Assembly (NCBI GenBank): GCA_016222925.1
Contig: JACRQB010000199.1
Span: 1-26,053 of the forward strand
Source of the DNA: Nitrospirota bacterium
GTDB taxonomy: Bacteria > Nitrospirota > Nitrospiria > Nitrospirales > Nitrospiraceae
DNA: 26,053 nt
Reading direction: 5' to 3'
Part shown: piece by piece, positions 14,398-22,450 of the stretch
Layout of the letters: each line of letters opens with the position of its first letter
Position numbering within the stretch: position 1 is the stretch's first letter
Made by a program: the position numbers and the translations under genes
The notes under the pieces: generated by a model
The model's input: only the letters and a program-made list of their open reading frames with translations
The model's database searches: none
Told to the model about the DNA's origin: nothing

Positions 14398-15042
14398 ATG
14401 GAATTGTCGCCAGGGCGAGAGATAGAGTTGCAAGGAAACGATCTTGAGGATCTTGCTTCCCATGCGAATTTTAGGAAGGACATCCGTCGATCTAAGCGTT
14501 GGCCGGCTAAGTATTTGCTGTACCTGGCTCGAAAGTACTGGATAACCGACCTGGCTTGGCTCCGGTTCGTCATAAAGACGTGGGATGGACGGACGCCCCT
14601 TCCCACTCCGGCTCACCCTGATATTGATAGGAAAGGCATTTCCAGATACGACCTATGGACAAAAGGAAACAGGGTTCTCTCCGTTGATACTTTCAGCTAT
14701 GAGGCGAGTCCGAGAATGCTGTGGAGACGTTCACTAACTGTTGATCACTTAGGATCGAAATGGCTTGTGCTGAGAGTGCGCCTGTTCCCCGGATTGCATG
14801 CGTCTTCACTAAAAAGCCTCGTGAAGGAAAGTCTGGAATTTTCCTGGCACCACCCAGCCAAGAATAAAAAATCTACCAAGGCCATTGTTGCCAGACAGCA
14901 CCTCAACTCTTTGTCAGATTCTGAAAGGGCTCAATCGGACTACAGGATTGCACAAAAGCTGAAGACTGATCTGAAGTGCAGCATGGAATCAGCTAAGGAG
15001 TATGTACGTGCATGGAGAAGTTCTGAGCGCTCCAGCCGGTAA
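14398..15042 (+). CDS. hypothetical protein
   Basis: A 214-residue basic protein with a very good ribosome-binding site (GAGGAGGGG) before ATG 14398. It is rich in Trp, Arg and Lys (RRSKRWPAKYLLYLARKYW; WLRFVIKTWDGRTPLP) and ends in a charged helix (YVRAWRSSERSSR). I recognise no family and no catalytic motif. Its size and basic character would allow a nucleic-acid-binding role. It stands alone between short gaps (105 bases before, about 60 after). Confidence 0.62.
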   Translation: MELSPGREIELQGNDLEDLASHANFRKDIRRSKRWPAKYLLYLARKYWITDLAWLRFVIKTWDGRTPLPTPAHPDIDRKGISRYDLWTKGNRVLSVDTFSYEASPRMLWRRSLTVDHLGSKWLVLRVRLFPGLHASSLKSLVKESLEFSWHHPAKNKKSTKAIVARQHLNSLSDSERAQSDYRIAQKLKTDLKCSMESAKEYVRAWRSSERSSR

Positions 15043-15102
15043 TCTCGCCAACTAGGCTCCATAGGGTATTTCTCCAACTCAATAATCACCCCGGTGACCA
15101 AG

Positions 15103-15339
15103 ATGTGCGCAGGTGATAAACACCTGAGCAACATGCGCACGCAGCACAGACGGAAAAATACAAAATACGTTTCGGCTCTTTTCCTGGCCTCTCAACTTGA
15201 TACTTCGCGGAGCTCAATCTATCGGATGGCTGACGCTGGAATTATTCCAAGCATCCGGGTCGGTTCTAAGCTCGGTAGCCGCCGGTTCGATTTAGAGGCA
15301 GTACGAGAGGCGCTAGAAAACCAGCCGAGGACTTGCTGA
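15103..15339 (+). CDS. AlpA/excisionase-like HTH protein
   Basis: A 78-residue protein with an HTH_17/MerR-like winged helix: VSALFLASQLDTSRSSIYRM (recognition helix), ADAGIIPSIRVGSKLG (wing) and RRFDLEAVREAL. Such proteins serve as excisionases or activators on integrated elements. The start is uncertain: ATG 15103, ATG 15133 and GTG 15094 are in frame and none has a good ribosome-binding site. A CAGGTG/CACCTG hairpin (15110-15126) sits between the first two. The stop overlaps the next ATG (TGATG), so the two genes are coupled. Confidence 0.65.
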   Translation: MCAGDKHLSNMRTQHRRKNTKYVSALFLASQLDTSRSSIYRMADAGIIPSIRVGSKLGSRRFDLEAVREALENQPRTC

Positions 15340-15686
15340 TGGTTGAGAATCAGCAAGATGACGTCTTCGATTACCCAATGGGAGACATCTTCGTCTCCGA
15401 GACGCGCGATCTTCCTTACCGGACAGGCTTTCGGTCTCGACGGCATCCTCGGCGCCCGTCGCTTGCCTATATCAACTCCTTATGTGATCGGGAATTCACG
15501 GCCTACTATCGCAATGGCTGTCGACTGCCGGATTCAGGTTTGGCTGTGCAGGGCGAACTCGATGAACTCCGAGCCCAAATGAAAGAGCTTCAAGTAGAAA
15601 TGCAAGCCCTTCGTCAGGCGCTGACCAAAACCGCACCGAACAGCTCATCCCAACGTGGAGGCCTCAATGTCGCACCCCGCACCTGA
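15339..15686 (+). CDS. hypothetical protein with C-terminal coiled coil
   Basis: A 115-residue protein whose ATG overlaps the preceding stop by one base (TGATG). The first part is unremarkable (SLAYINSLCDREFTAYYRNG). The part after residue 70 is a heptad-rich coiled coil (GELDELRAQMKELQVEMQAL), suggesting self-association. Its 3' end overlaps the start of the ATPase gene by 20 bases. No family recognised; its position between HTH protein and ATPase suggests a replication or control role. Confidence 0.6.
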   Translation: MVENQQDDVFDYPMGDIFVSETRDLPYRTGFRSRRHPRRPSLAYINSLCDREFTAYYRNGCRLPDSGLAVQGELDELRAQMKELQVEMQALRQALTKTAPNSSSQRGGLNVAPRT

Positions 15687-16902
15687 GGTTGCGGATCTGG
15701 GTAACGGCTACTCGCTGCTGTGGCCTGAACAGCGGGTGCGGTTTCTCGTTGAATATATCACCCGCCAGTCTGCCGGTATCTATGCAGAGTTCACAGTGAT
15801 CAATGGGGATAAGGTGCTCTGTGAAGGCCAACGGGTAAACCTCAATGGAGACAAGAGCCGCCTCGCCAAGAAAGTGCAGGAGGTCGACGGGCATTCAAAA
15901 CTCGGTGACTGGACCCTCTTGATTGAAGCTACGGCGGTCCTCGTGCTGCGCCGGTATCGGGAAGGCGAGCCGCCCCACCGACTCAATGCCGACACGCCGG
16001 TTGAAGATCTCAGTTATCAGGTGAATCCGCTCGTGCATCCGCGCAAGGTCTCCATCTTGTATGGCGATGGCGGCCTTGGGAAGAGTTCGCTCGCCCTCTT
16101 TATCGGCATGCTGGTTGCGACTGGTGCATCAGTGGCCGGTCTGAGTGCCGTGCGTGGTCGAGTGCTCTTTCTTGATTACGAAGACACTCTCGACGTGCAT
16201 GCCCGACGACGCAGAGCTATTGCCGAATGCCATCCAACCCTGAAGGTGGCGGAGATCATCTATCAAACGCATCATGAGCCCATCTGGAACATCTTGCCGA
16301 CCCTGATGCGACTCGTTCAGCTCGAGCGCATTGAGTTCATCATCTTGGATAGCTTGGCTGCTGCCACGTGTGGTGATGCGAGCGCCGAGGCCGCGACGAA
16401 AGCCTTTCGAGCCCTCCGGATGCTGAATCGTGGTGCCCTGGTGCTGGCCCACATTCCGAAGACGAACGAGCAGCAGCAAGAGGCCGGTATCTATGGCAGC
16501 GTCTTCTACAAAAACTTCGCACGGTCTACCTGGGAGCTGAAGAAGGAACAAGAAGTCGGCGCCGATGAGTCCGTGCTCGGGCTCTTCAATCGCAAGTCGA
16601 ACCTGAGCAGGCTGCATGCGCCCATCGGATTGCGAGTGCGCCAGAATTCGACGAACACAGCCATGTCCTATGAAGCCTGTGATCTCAGCCGGACCGTTGA
16701 GCTCGCGAAGGGGCTTCCGGTCGCCAGCCGTATTCGGGACTTCCTAGAGAATGATGGCAATCTCCATGCCGCCAAGGATATTGCCGAAGCGCTCGAGATT
16801 CCGGTGGGCACGATCAAAACGACGCTGTCTCGGCATAACAGAATCAAATGGAACAGCGTGGGGGAAGGACGGGAGGCCAAATGGTGTGTCCTGAATCGTT
16901 AA
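15667..16902 (+). CDS. RepA-like (AAA_25) replicative ATPase/helicase
   Basis: A 411-residue RecA-fold ATPase of the type found as plasmid RepA or phage replication helicase. Walker A is GDGGLGKSS (residues 133-141), Walker B VLFLDYED (Asp170), with IILDSLA (Asp228) and LAHIPK following, the last a RecA-like sensor. The N-terminal ~110 residues are a separate domain. The C-terminal ~60 residues (AKDIAEALEIPVGTIKTTLS) form a helix-turn-helix that could bind DNA. ATG 15667 follows GGAGG by five bases; the frame extends slightly upstream to a GTG. Its stop codon lies inside the first unit of the GTTRAC array, so it may act at that array. Confidence 0.85.
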   Translation: MSHPAPEVADLGNGYSLLWPEQRVRFLVEYITRQSAGIYAEFTVINGDKVLCEGQRVNLNGDKSRLAKKVQEVDGHSKLGDWTLLIEATAVLVLRRYREGEPPHRLNADTPVEDLSYQVNPLVHPRKVSILYGDGGLGKSSLALFIGMLVATGASVAGLSAVRGRVLFLDYEDTLDVHARRRRAIAECHPTLKVAEIIYQTHHEPIWNILPTLMRLVQLERIEFIILDSLAAATCGDASAEAATKAFRALRMLNRGALVLAHIPKTNEQQQEAGIYGSVFYKNFARSTWELKKEQEVGADESVLGLFNRKSNLSRLHAPIGLRVRQNSTNTAMSYEACDLSRTVELAKGLPVASRIRDFLENDGNLHAAKDIAEALEIPVGTIKTTLSRHNRIKWNSVGEGREAKWCVLNR

Positions 16903-17158
16903 CACGACCGTTAACACTGTTAACAGATGAGCTAAGTCTTTGTTCTACCTTGGGACAGCTGTTGACGATGCTCGTGAACACGCCCCAAGCCATGGCATCG
17001 TTAACACTGACCGTTAACAGCGGTTTTGCGTTAACAACCGTCAACACCGTGAACAAGTGGCGTAACTCCTGGTTTTTCAACAGAACTCTTGTTGACGGAG
17101 ACCGTTGACGATGGATCGTTAATTAACAACGCCCCCCTTTAGGGGGCGTGTTGTTAAC
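16898..17158 (+). repeat. array of ~14 GTTRAC-like hexamers (candidate origin or operator)
   Basis: GTTAAC occurs at 16898, 16910, 16919, 17000, 17013, 17030 and 17153. Variants: GTTGAC at 16961, 17091 and 17104; GTGAAC at 16974 and 17049; GTCAAC at 17040; and GTTAATTAAC at 17118. Most are preceded by C or CC (CGTTAAC). A given 6-mer would be expected about 0.06 times by chance in 260 bases. The array starts at the ATPase stop codon and fills the gap to the next gene. This pattern fits iterons, clustered repressor operators or partition sites. Although a frame runs through part of it, it has no ribosome-binding site. Confidence 0.78.
17123..17157. terminator. GC-rich stem-loop closing the repeat array
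   Basis: CGCCCCC (17130-17136) pairs with GGGGGCG (17142-17148) around CTTTA, and TTAACAAC extends the stem to GTTGTTAA across a two-base bulge. TTGTTAA follows, a weak U-rich tract. It may terminate the ATPase operon before the phage-like module; an origin structure is the alternative, since its outer stem uses the GTTAAC motif. Confidence 0.55.
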
Positions 17159-17193
17159 GATGAGAGAGCAAAGAGGAGAGAGCGGGAGGCTTT

Positions 17194-17388
17194 ATGTTGC
17201 AGAGCATCATTCGACCGGTGAGCGAGATCGATGAACCGGATTTACTGAGCGTCGAGCACGCAGCGACGGCTCGCTGGCTCTGCGATCTGGATCTGCGCCA
17301 ACGGTTTCTAACTCTTCCGGATTACCTCCAGCGAGTGCAGTTGATGCGACTGGGGATGGTGCCGCTGGATGCGACGCTTTTCCTGTAA
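17194..17388 (+). CDS. small hypothetical protein
   Basis: A 64-residue protein with GGGAGG before ATG 17194. It is Leu/Arg/Asp-rich (AATARWLCDLDLRQRFLTLP) and predicted helical. It is just upstream of the S49 peptidase on the same strand (21-base gap), so it is likely cotranscribed. No family recognised. Confidence 0.6.
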   Translation: MLQSIIRPVSEIDEPDLLSVEHAATARWLCDLDLRQRFLTLPDYLQRVQLMRLGMVPLDATLFL

Positions 17389-17409
17389 CCAAACGAACGA
17401 GGTGTGACC

Positions 17410-18372
17410 ATGCTTGAATTTAATCATCCCTGGGCTATCAAACCCACGATGCTTCAACCCTTGGCTGATGCTTATGCATCCTCGATGCGTGAAGCCCACT
17501 TCCTGGCTGTGCGCTCGACTAAGCCGGCAATTCCTTCTGGTGTCGTGTATGAACTGCGCGACGGGATCGCGGTGATTCGCCTATACGGCGTGTTGATGAG
17601 ACGCGAGCCGTCCTGGTCGGGGCTGTTCGATGTGACTTCGACAGCGCTCACGAGCGAAATGCTCCGACTTGCACTCAGTGATTCGTCAGTCCGGGCAATT
17701 GTGTTGGCAGTTCATAGTCCTGGGGGTGCTGTCGACGGCACCCAGGAACTAGCGCGTCAGGTCTACGCTGCCCGTAGAGGTAAGCCGATTGTTGCCTATG
17801 CGGAAGGCTTGATGGCGAGTGCCGCGTACTGGATCGGTGCGGCTGCTGATCAGGTGTATATCAGCAGCGATACGACGGAGCTCGGTTCGATTGGTGTAGT
17901 CGCGACGCATGTCGACATCTCGAGAGCCGAGGACGCGCGCGGCATCAAGACGACGGAGATCGTGGCCGGACAGTACAAGCGTGTCGCCTCTATGCATCAG
18001 CCACTCTCCACGCTCGGTCGGACGACCCTTCAAGAGCAGGTCAATCAGGTCTATTCGGTCTTCGTCGAGGACGTTGCCACCTTTCGCCGAACGACACCCG
18101 AGACCGTCATTCGTTCCATGGCAGACGGGCGAATCTTCCTCGGTCGATCTGCCATCGCTGCTGGGCTTGCTGACGGTAAGACGACGCTGGATGCCCTGAC
18201 GAGTCACTTGCGCACGAGTACGGCTTCGATGGGTCCGCGCGCACAGAAACTGCTGCTTCAATTTAAGAATGATGTATCACTTCAGCGGCAGTATGGGTCG
18301 ATCAATCGATACGCTGAGGAGTGTGATCCGTCTGTGCTTCATGGCTATGACCAACAAGTTCCCAATCACTAA
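17410..18372 (+). CDS. S49-family serine peptidase (SppA/phage gpC-like)
   Basis: A 320-residue peptidase of family S49. The SPGG motif (VHSPGGAVDG) at about 102-110, the nucleophile Ser137 in LMASAAYW and the likely general-base Lys190 in GQYKR fit the Ser/Lys dyad. In phages this family (lambda gpC) matures the scaffold and capsid; in bacteria SppA degrades signal peptides. No signal peptide or transmembrane segment is visible, which favours the phage head-maturation type. ATG 17410 is chosen since GAGGTG lies five bases before; GTG 17404 is the alternative. No portal or capsid gene is next to it, which is odd for a morphogenesis peptidase. Confidence 0.87.
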   Translation: MLEFNHPWAIKPTMLQPLADAYASSMREAHFLAVRSTKPAIPSGVVYELRDGIAVIRLYGVLMRREPSWSGLFDVTSTALTSEMLRLALSDSSVRAIVLAVHSPGGAVDGTQELARQVYAARRGKPIVAYAEGLMASAAYWIGAAADQVYISSDTTELGSIGVVATHVDISRAEDARGIKTTEIVAGQYKRVASMHQPLSTLGRTTLQEQVNQVYSVFVEDVATFRRTTPETVIRSMADGRIFLGRSAIAAGLADGKTTLDALTSHLRTSTASMGPRAQKLLLQFKNDVSLQRQYGSINRYAEECDPSVLHGYDQQVPNH

Positions 18373-18398
18373 CCACCAACCCACACCAAGGAGAAATC

Positions 18399-19037
18399 AT
18401 GCAGACGTTGTTAGACCGAGTGAAATCTAAAGTGAAGGGGCCCAGCACTGCGAGTCCGGAACGAGATGCGCGGTTAGAGGCTGCGGCGGAGCTGCGAGAG
18501 GTTGTCAGTGCGCTTGAGGTAGAGGTGGATCGAGTTGGTGCGATTAACTGTCGAGTGTCGGAATTGTCCGCCACCCTCGCTCGTCTAGAAAAGGAGCATG
18601 AAGAAGCGCAACAACACAAGATCTCTGTGCTGGTCTCGTACGCATCTGGAGATGCGACGGAGGCAACCGTCACAGCTGCGAAGGCCCGCATCCGCGATGT
18701 AGCTGCTCAGCTAAGTGATACCCGAGAGATGTACGAAGCGGTGAGCGGGGAATTGCATCGATGTGAATCGGATTGGCCGCCGCCTAAAATCAAGATTTTG
18801 AGGGACCGTAAGGAACGGGCGGCACGTGGCTTCTGGATGGCTGTCTTTGCCGATATTGCGGCTACGGAAGCCCCTGCCGAGGTGCAAGTATGGATTCGAC
18901 GGTGTTGGGCTACCTATTGCATCGCCGGAGGCGGCGGGCTCCAAGGCATGTTCACTCAACTCTTTCCTGAGGAGTTCAGTCTTCAGGAGATGGAGGAACT
19001 CCGCCGAGCAATGGAACCGGAATTTCTTTCGGAGTAA
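18399..19037 (+). CDS. hypothetical coiled-coil protein
   Basis: A 212-residue protein with AAGGAGAAATC just before ATG 18399. Residues ~20-130 are largely coiled coil (AELREVVSALEVEVDRVGAI; LSATLARLEKEHEEAQ). The C-terminal part (FWMAVFADIAATEAPAEVQV) is a separate helical domain ending in EEFSLQEMEELRRAMEPEFL. It might be a scaffold-like or structural accessory protein by position between the S49 peptidase and tape-measure genes; that is inference only. Confidence 0.62.
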   Translation: MQTLLDRVKSKVKGPSTASPERDARLEAAAELREVVSALEVEVDRVGAINCRVSELSATLARLEKEHEEAQQHKISVLVSYASGDATEATVTAAKARIRDVAAQLSDTREMYEAVSGELHRCESDWPPPKIKILRDRKERAARGFWMAVFADIAATEAPAEVQVWIRRCWATYCIAGGGGLQGMFTQLFPEEFSLQEMEELRRAMEPEFLSE

Positions 19038-19040
19038 GCG

Positions 19041-19293
19041 CATGATTGCCCATGTCCTCTGTCCTGGCCCCTCAGTGGATTTGTGTCAGCGAGGCGCCAG
19101 GTGGCGCCGTGGATTGGCGGCGTGGCTGGCAAGCCAGTCAGCGGTTCCTTCCGCGTTGCACTTGCCAGCTTTAAAATTAGCGGGTCCTTCCAGAGACGTT
19201 TCCTATGTGGGGATGCAAGAGCGCGATTGTTCACTAGTGCCAGGCCCTAAATCGAGGTTGCCGGTTGCCGGTTGTCAACATCAACACGCATGA
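19041..19293 (+). CDS. short hypothetical ORF, possibly decayed
   Basis: An 84-codon frame with CGGAG nine bases before ATG 19041, whose TGA overlaps the start of the next gene (ATGA at 19290). The N-terminus IAHVLCPGPSVD recalls the GPGPS loop of small phage glycosyltransferase- or MptE-like proteins. The rest (RWRRGLAAWLASQSAVPSAL) is uninformative and low in acidic residues, so the gene may be truncated. Overlap and the ribosome-binding site support translation; composition argues against. Confidence 0.4.
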
Positions 19294-19544
19294 CACTCTA
19301 TCGCAGCTTCTCAAAAATGCAGATCGCTAGAATTTTTGCGGTAAGCCGATCGACTGTCTATGACTGGGAGATTCGTGGGTGTCCAGTGCGTCAGCCTGAT
19401 CGGCCTGGCCGTCCAGCGAAGCTCGACTTTGAGGCAGTACTCGATTGGTACTTGACTCACGAGGACACAAAAGGGGTTTCAGAGGAAGGATTGGCTATGC
19501 TTGAAAAGGCCATCCGAGGAAGAAAGGACAAACACTATGGCTGA
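19290..19544 (+). CDS. HTH protein, phage Nu1/small-terminase-like
   Basis: An 84-residue protein with an N-terminal helix-turn-helix (MQIARIFAVSRSTVYDWEIR) followed by a Pro-rich linker (GCPVRQPDRPGRPAKL) and DFEAVLDWYL, a pattern like the DNA-binding domain of phage Nu1-type small terminase subunits. The start ATG overlaps the previous stop; the stop overlaps the tape-measure start by eight bases. A large terminase is not found in the element, so it may instead be a regulator. DNA binding is likely; packaging role is not established. Confidence 0.62.
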   Translation: MTLYRSFSKMQIARIFAVSRSTVYDWEIRGCPVRQPDRPGRPAKLDFEAVLDWYLTHEDTKGVSEEGLAMLEKAIRGRKDKHYG

Positions 19545-21668
19545 AAATCGCGAACTGGCACTGGTGCTTCGACTTGTCGCTGACGATTTCAAAAAGGAGC
19601 TGCAGAGCTCGAAGGGGGCGCTCTCCGGGTTCAACGATTTCATCAAGGACTGGCGGACGCAATTGACCGCCGCCGGAACGGCGCTGTTTGCCGTAGCGAA
19701 GAGCACGGCCAACTATGCCGATGGGCTGGTCGATATGGGGCATCGATTGGGCACGACGGTGCAGGAAACGGCCCGTTTGCAGCATGCCGCCAAGTTGGCC
19801 GATACGGATCTCAACGGTCTCGCCGTTGTGACCGGTTTCCTGTCGAAGAATATGCTGGAAGCGGCTCGGGGTAACCAGGAGGCACGACAGGCCTTTTCAC
19901 AGCTGGGTGTGACGGTCACCACGACCAGCGGGAACCTCAAAGGGACCACGGACATTCTGCTTGAACTGAGCGATCGATTCCGCCTGATGCCCGAAGGCCC
20001 GGAAAAGATCGCTCTGGCCATGGCCGTGATGGGCAAGTCGGCCAAGGATGTTCTTCCACTGATGAATTCCAATTTGCGGGAGGCGTTTCAGGAGACGAAA
20101 GAGCTGGGCTTGGAGATGAGTACGCACGCGGCGAAGGCCGCGTCAGAATTCAACGATCAGTTGGATAAGTTGAAGGGGGCGGTGCAGGGCGTCGGGAACA
20201 ATATCGGCGAGGTCCTCATCCCTCAATTCACGTCATTGACCAAGATTCTGACAACCATTACCACTGACGCCGGAAGCGCTATGCGGGCGCTTCTCAGTCT
20301 GGACAAGGCGGAGGCTCCGCAAGTCGGCGTCGTGCAGCCGGACGGCGGCGGGCGGCGGTTACGTGTCATGCCAGCCCCTTCGGAGGATATCGCCAAGCAA
20401 TTTCAAACGCAACCGTTCTTCAAGACTCCGGAGCAAGCGGCAGCTGATCAGGAGCGACTGGCGAAGGAACGGGAACGACTGAAAAAAGAGAAAGAGGCGC
20501 GTGGACGGGAAGAGGAGCGGAAAGGTACGGCACTGCGGGAGATCTTCCTTTCCCAAAACCGAGCCCTCGATATTCGAAACAAACTCATGGGTGGTCAGGG
20601 TGAGTTGAGCGAGTATTTCCTGGCCTTTGATCGTCAGGAGCAGTTTCGGAAGGAAAATGAAGCGGAGCAGGTGCGGCAGGGGCAGGCGATCGCGCAACGG
20701 ACGCAGTTTGAAGTGCAGCTCCGTGATCGGGCGGCGACCAGTGAGCGCGAGTCGCTCATCAAGAATACGCAGGCCTGGATCGACTATGACAATCAGGTTG
20801 GCGCGTCGACGGAGCTGCGGTATGACCATCAGATGGATCTCCTCCGTGCCAATCTTTCAAAGGAGACGCAATTGACACAGGAGGAGTCAGGACGGCTCCT
20901 CATCGCCTGGCAGAATCATGATACCCAGTTGAAGAACGATATTTTGAATCGCACGCAGCTCTTTGGCTTGGATCGCGAGACGTTGGAACGGCAATATCTC
21001 ACAAAGTTGGTGGCCCTGAACCAACAGTACTCTGGTGATGTCTTTGCCGGATGGAAGAAAGGGCTGGAAGACTATGTGCGGAATACGGATTCGGCCTTTG
21101 GCTTTGCCGCGCAGATGGCGCAGCGGACCGCACAATTCATGGAGCAGAACTTCCGCACCTTCTTCTTCGACGTCATGGATGGCAAGATTAAATCGATGAA
21201 GGACTTGTTCTTGAGCTTTGGGAATTTCGTCAAGCAGATCATTGCACAGATCATGGCGCAATTGGCCGTTGCCCTGGTGATGAAAGGATTGACGAGCGCG
21301 TTTGGCGGGGGCGGTGCGATGCTCGGTGGGTTGTTCTCGGAAGGTGGGCCGTTAGGGGGTGGCGGATTCGGCGCAGCGAAGTTTGCGAGCGGCGGGATGG
21401 TGCTCGGGGCGGGCAATCAAGACACCGTCCGCGCGATGCTCATGCCGGGGGAAGGGGTGCTCAATCGGCGAGGGGTGCAGGCGCTCGGGCAGCTGAATGC
21501 CGGGGGGCGGTGCCGACCGCGAGTGAACCGAATATTACCATCAATTTTCATAATTTCGGATTGACGACGGCACCCCAGGTGAACTACCGGCGTCAAATGC
21601 GAGGTCTCATCGTCGATGTCATTGCGCGCGATCCGGATCTTCGGAACATGTTGGGAGGATACGCGTAA
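19537..21668 (+). CDS. phage tail tape-measure-like protein, frameshifted near the 3' end
   Basis: Tape-measure proteins set tail length and help DNA entry. From ATG 19537 the frame encodes an alpha-helical protein with an early LVDMGHRLGTTVQETARLQH segment (tape-measure core), a Glu/Lys/Arg coiled coil at about 310-340 (KERERLKKEKEARGREEERK), a hydrophobic stretch (IIAQIMAQLAVALVMKGL) and a Gly-rich tail with MLMPGEGVLNRRGVQAL. As sequenced it ends at 21564 with an odd tail. Adding one G to the six-G run at 21502-21507 gives GAVPTASEPNITINFHNFGL and onward to TAA 21666-21668, two bases before the next ATG, for 710 residues. A missing base from sequencing or a real mutation is likely; a -1 slip is also possible. 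Confidence 0.8.
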
Positions 21669-21670
21669 AG

Positions 21671-22114
21671 ATGGTCCTGCAAGCCATGAGCGATTGCGAA
21701 ATCTACTGTACCGATCCACTGGTCACCCGTCTGCTTGGCCCGGGAGAACTAATAGAGCTTCCATCGCACCTCGCATTGAAGGTGTTATTGAAGGAGCCAG
21801 ACCATTTCAAAATTCTGAAGCCCTTGCCAATGCTTCCCGGTGTGGCGGTGCGCTGGCTCTTGCCGGACGATACGGCCCAAGGGCCTGGCCTTGTTCAGCT
21901 GGTGGACGGCGAGCCGCCCAATCGACAGATTTCTGTACTGCATGAAGAGAAACTCTGTTGGATTCATGAGCGGGATATCGTTGAAATCGATCCGTGGCCG
22001 GCGATCGATGCCAAGCTCGATGAGACGCTTGAGCGTGCGATCAGTGAGGGCGAAGAATCACCAAAAGTTCTGGAAGTCCGGGAGTGGCTCTGTACCCACT
22101 TCGACGAGGATTGA
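21671..22114 (+). CDS. hypothetical protein
   Basis: A 147-residue acidic protein directly after the restored tape-measure stop. It has no signal peptide. Segments such as MLPGVAVRWLLPDDTAQGPG and ISEGEESPKVLEVREWLC are not distinctive. GGAGG lies about ten bases before ATG 21671. Possibly the gene after tape measure in a tail-like operon, or cargo next to the recombination module. Confidence 0.62.
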   Translation: MVLQAMSDCEIYCTDPLVTRLLGPGELIELPSHLALKVLLKEPDHFKILKPLPMLPGVAVRWLLPDDTAQGPGLVQLVDGEPPNRQISVLHEEKLCWIHERDIVEIDPWPAIDAKLDETLERAISEGEESPKVLEVREWLCTHFDED

Positions 22115-22129
22115 GATCGAGTATTGCGC

Positions 22130-22441
22130 ATGAGCCCGTTGAATCTACAAGAAGCCGCGCAGTTTCTCAGGATGTCGAAATCCTCCCTCTACCAACGAAA
22201 GGATATTCCCCGCTACCGCCGTCCAGGATCACGTACACTCTTGTTTGATCAAGACGAGCTCGAGGCATGGGTCATGACTGGTCGGATTGACTCTCTGTCC
22301 ATAGGGGCTTTGGCTGTTGCTCCCCAGAGGCGCATATCGAATTTAAACAGTGATCCTATTGATATCCCGGGGGCTTCGGCCCTCGACGCTCTGGACATTC
22401 ATGGGCCGGGTGTCTACCATCGCAATCCCCGCTATCGCTAA
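22130..22441 (+). CDS. HTH_17-type protein, probable excisionase (Xis/RDF)
   Basis: A 103-residue protein with a canonical HTH_17 domain: NLQEAAQFLRMSKSSLYQRK followed by DIPRYRRPGSRTLLFDQDEL and EAWVMTG. This family includes excisionases that bend attachment-site DNA and set integrase direction. It lies nine bases before the integrase on the same strand, the usual place for a recombination directionality factor. The C-terminal ~40 residues are unstructured and longer than in typical Xis. A transcription regulator is the alternative. Confidence 0.75.
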   Translation: MSPLNLQEAAQFLRMSKSSLYQRKDIPRYRRPGSRTLLFDQDELEAWVMTGRIDSLSIGALAVAPQRRISNLNSDPIDIPGASALDALDIHGPGVYHRNPRYR

Positions 22442-22450
22442 GAGCGCAGC

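Noticed and set aside
16848..17108. Frame running through the GTTRAC array
   Set aside because: No ribosome-binding site, overlaps the ATPase end, and its repetitive Thr/Leu/Val/Asn content comes from the DNA repeats.
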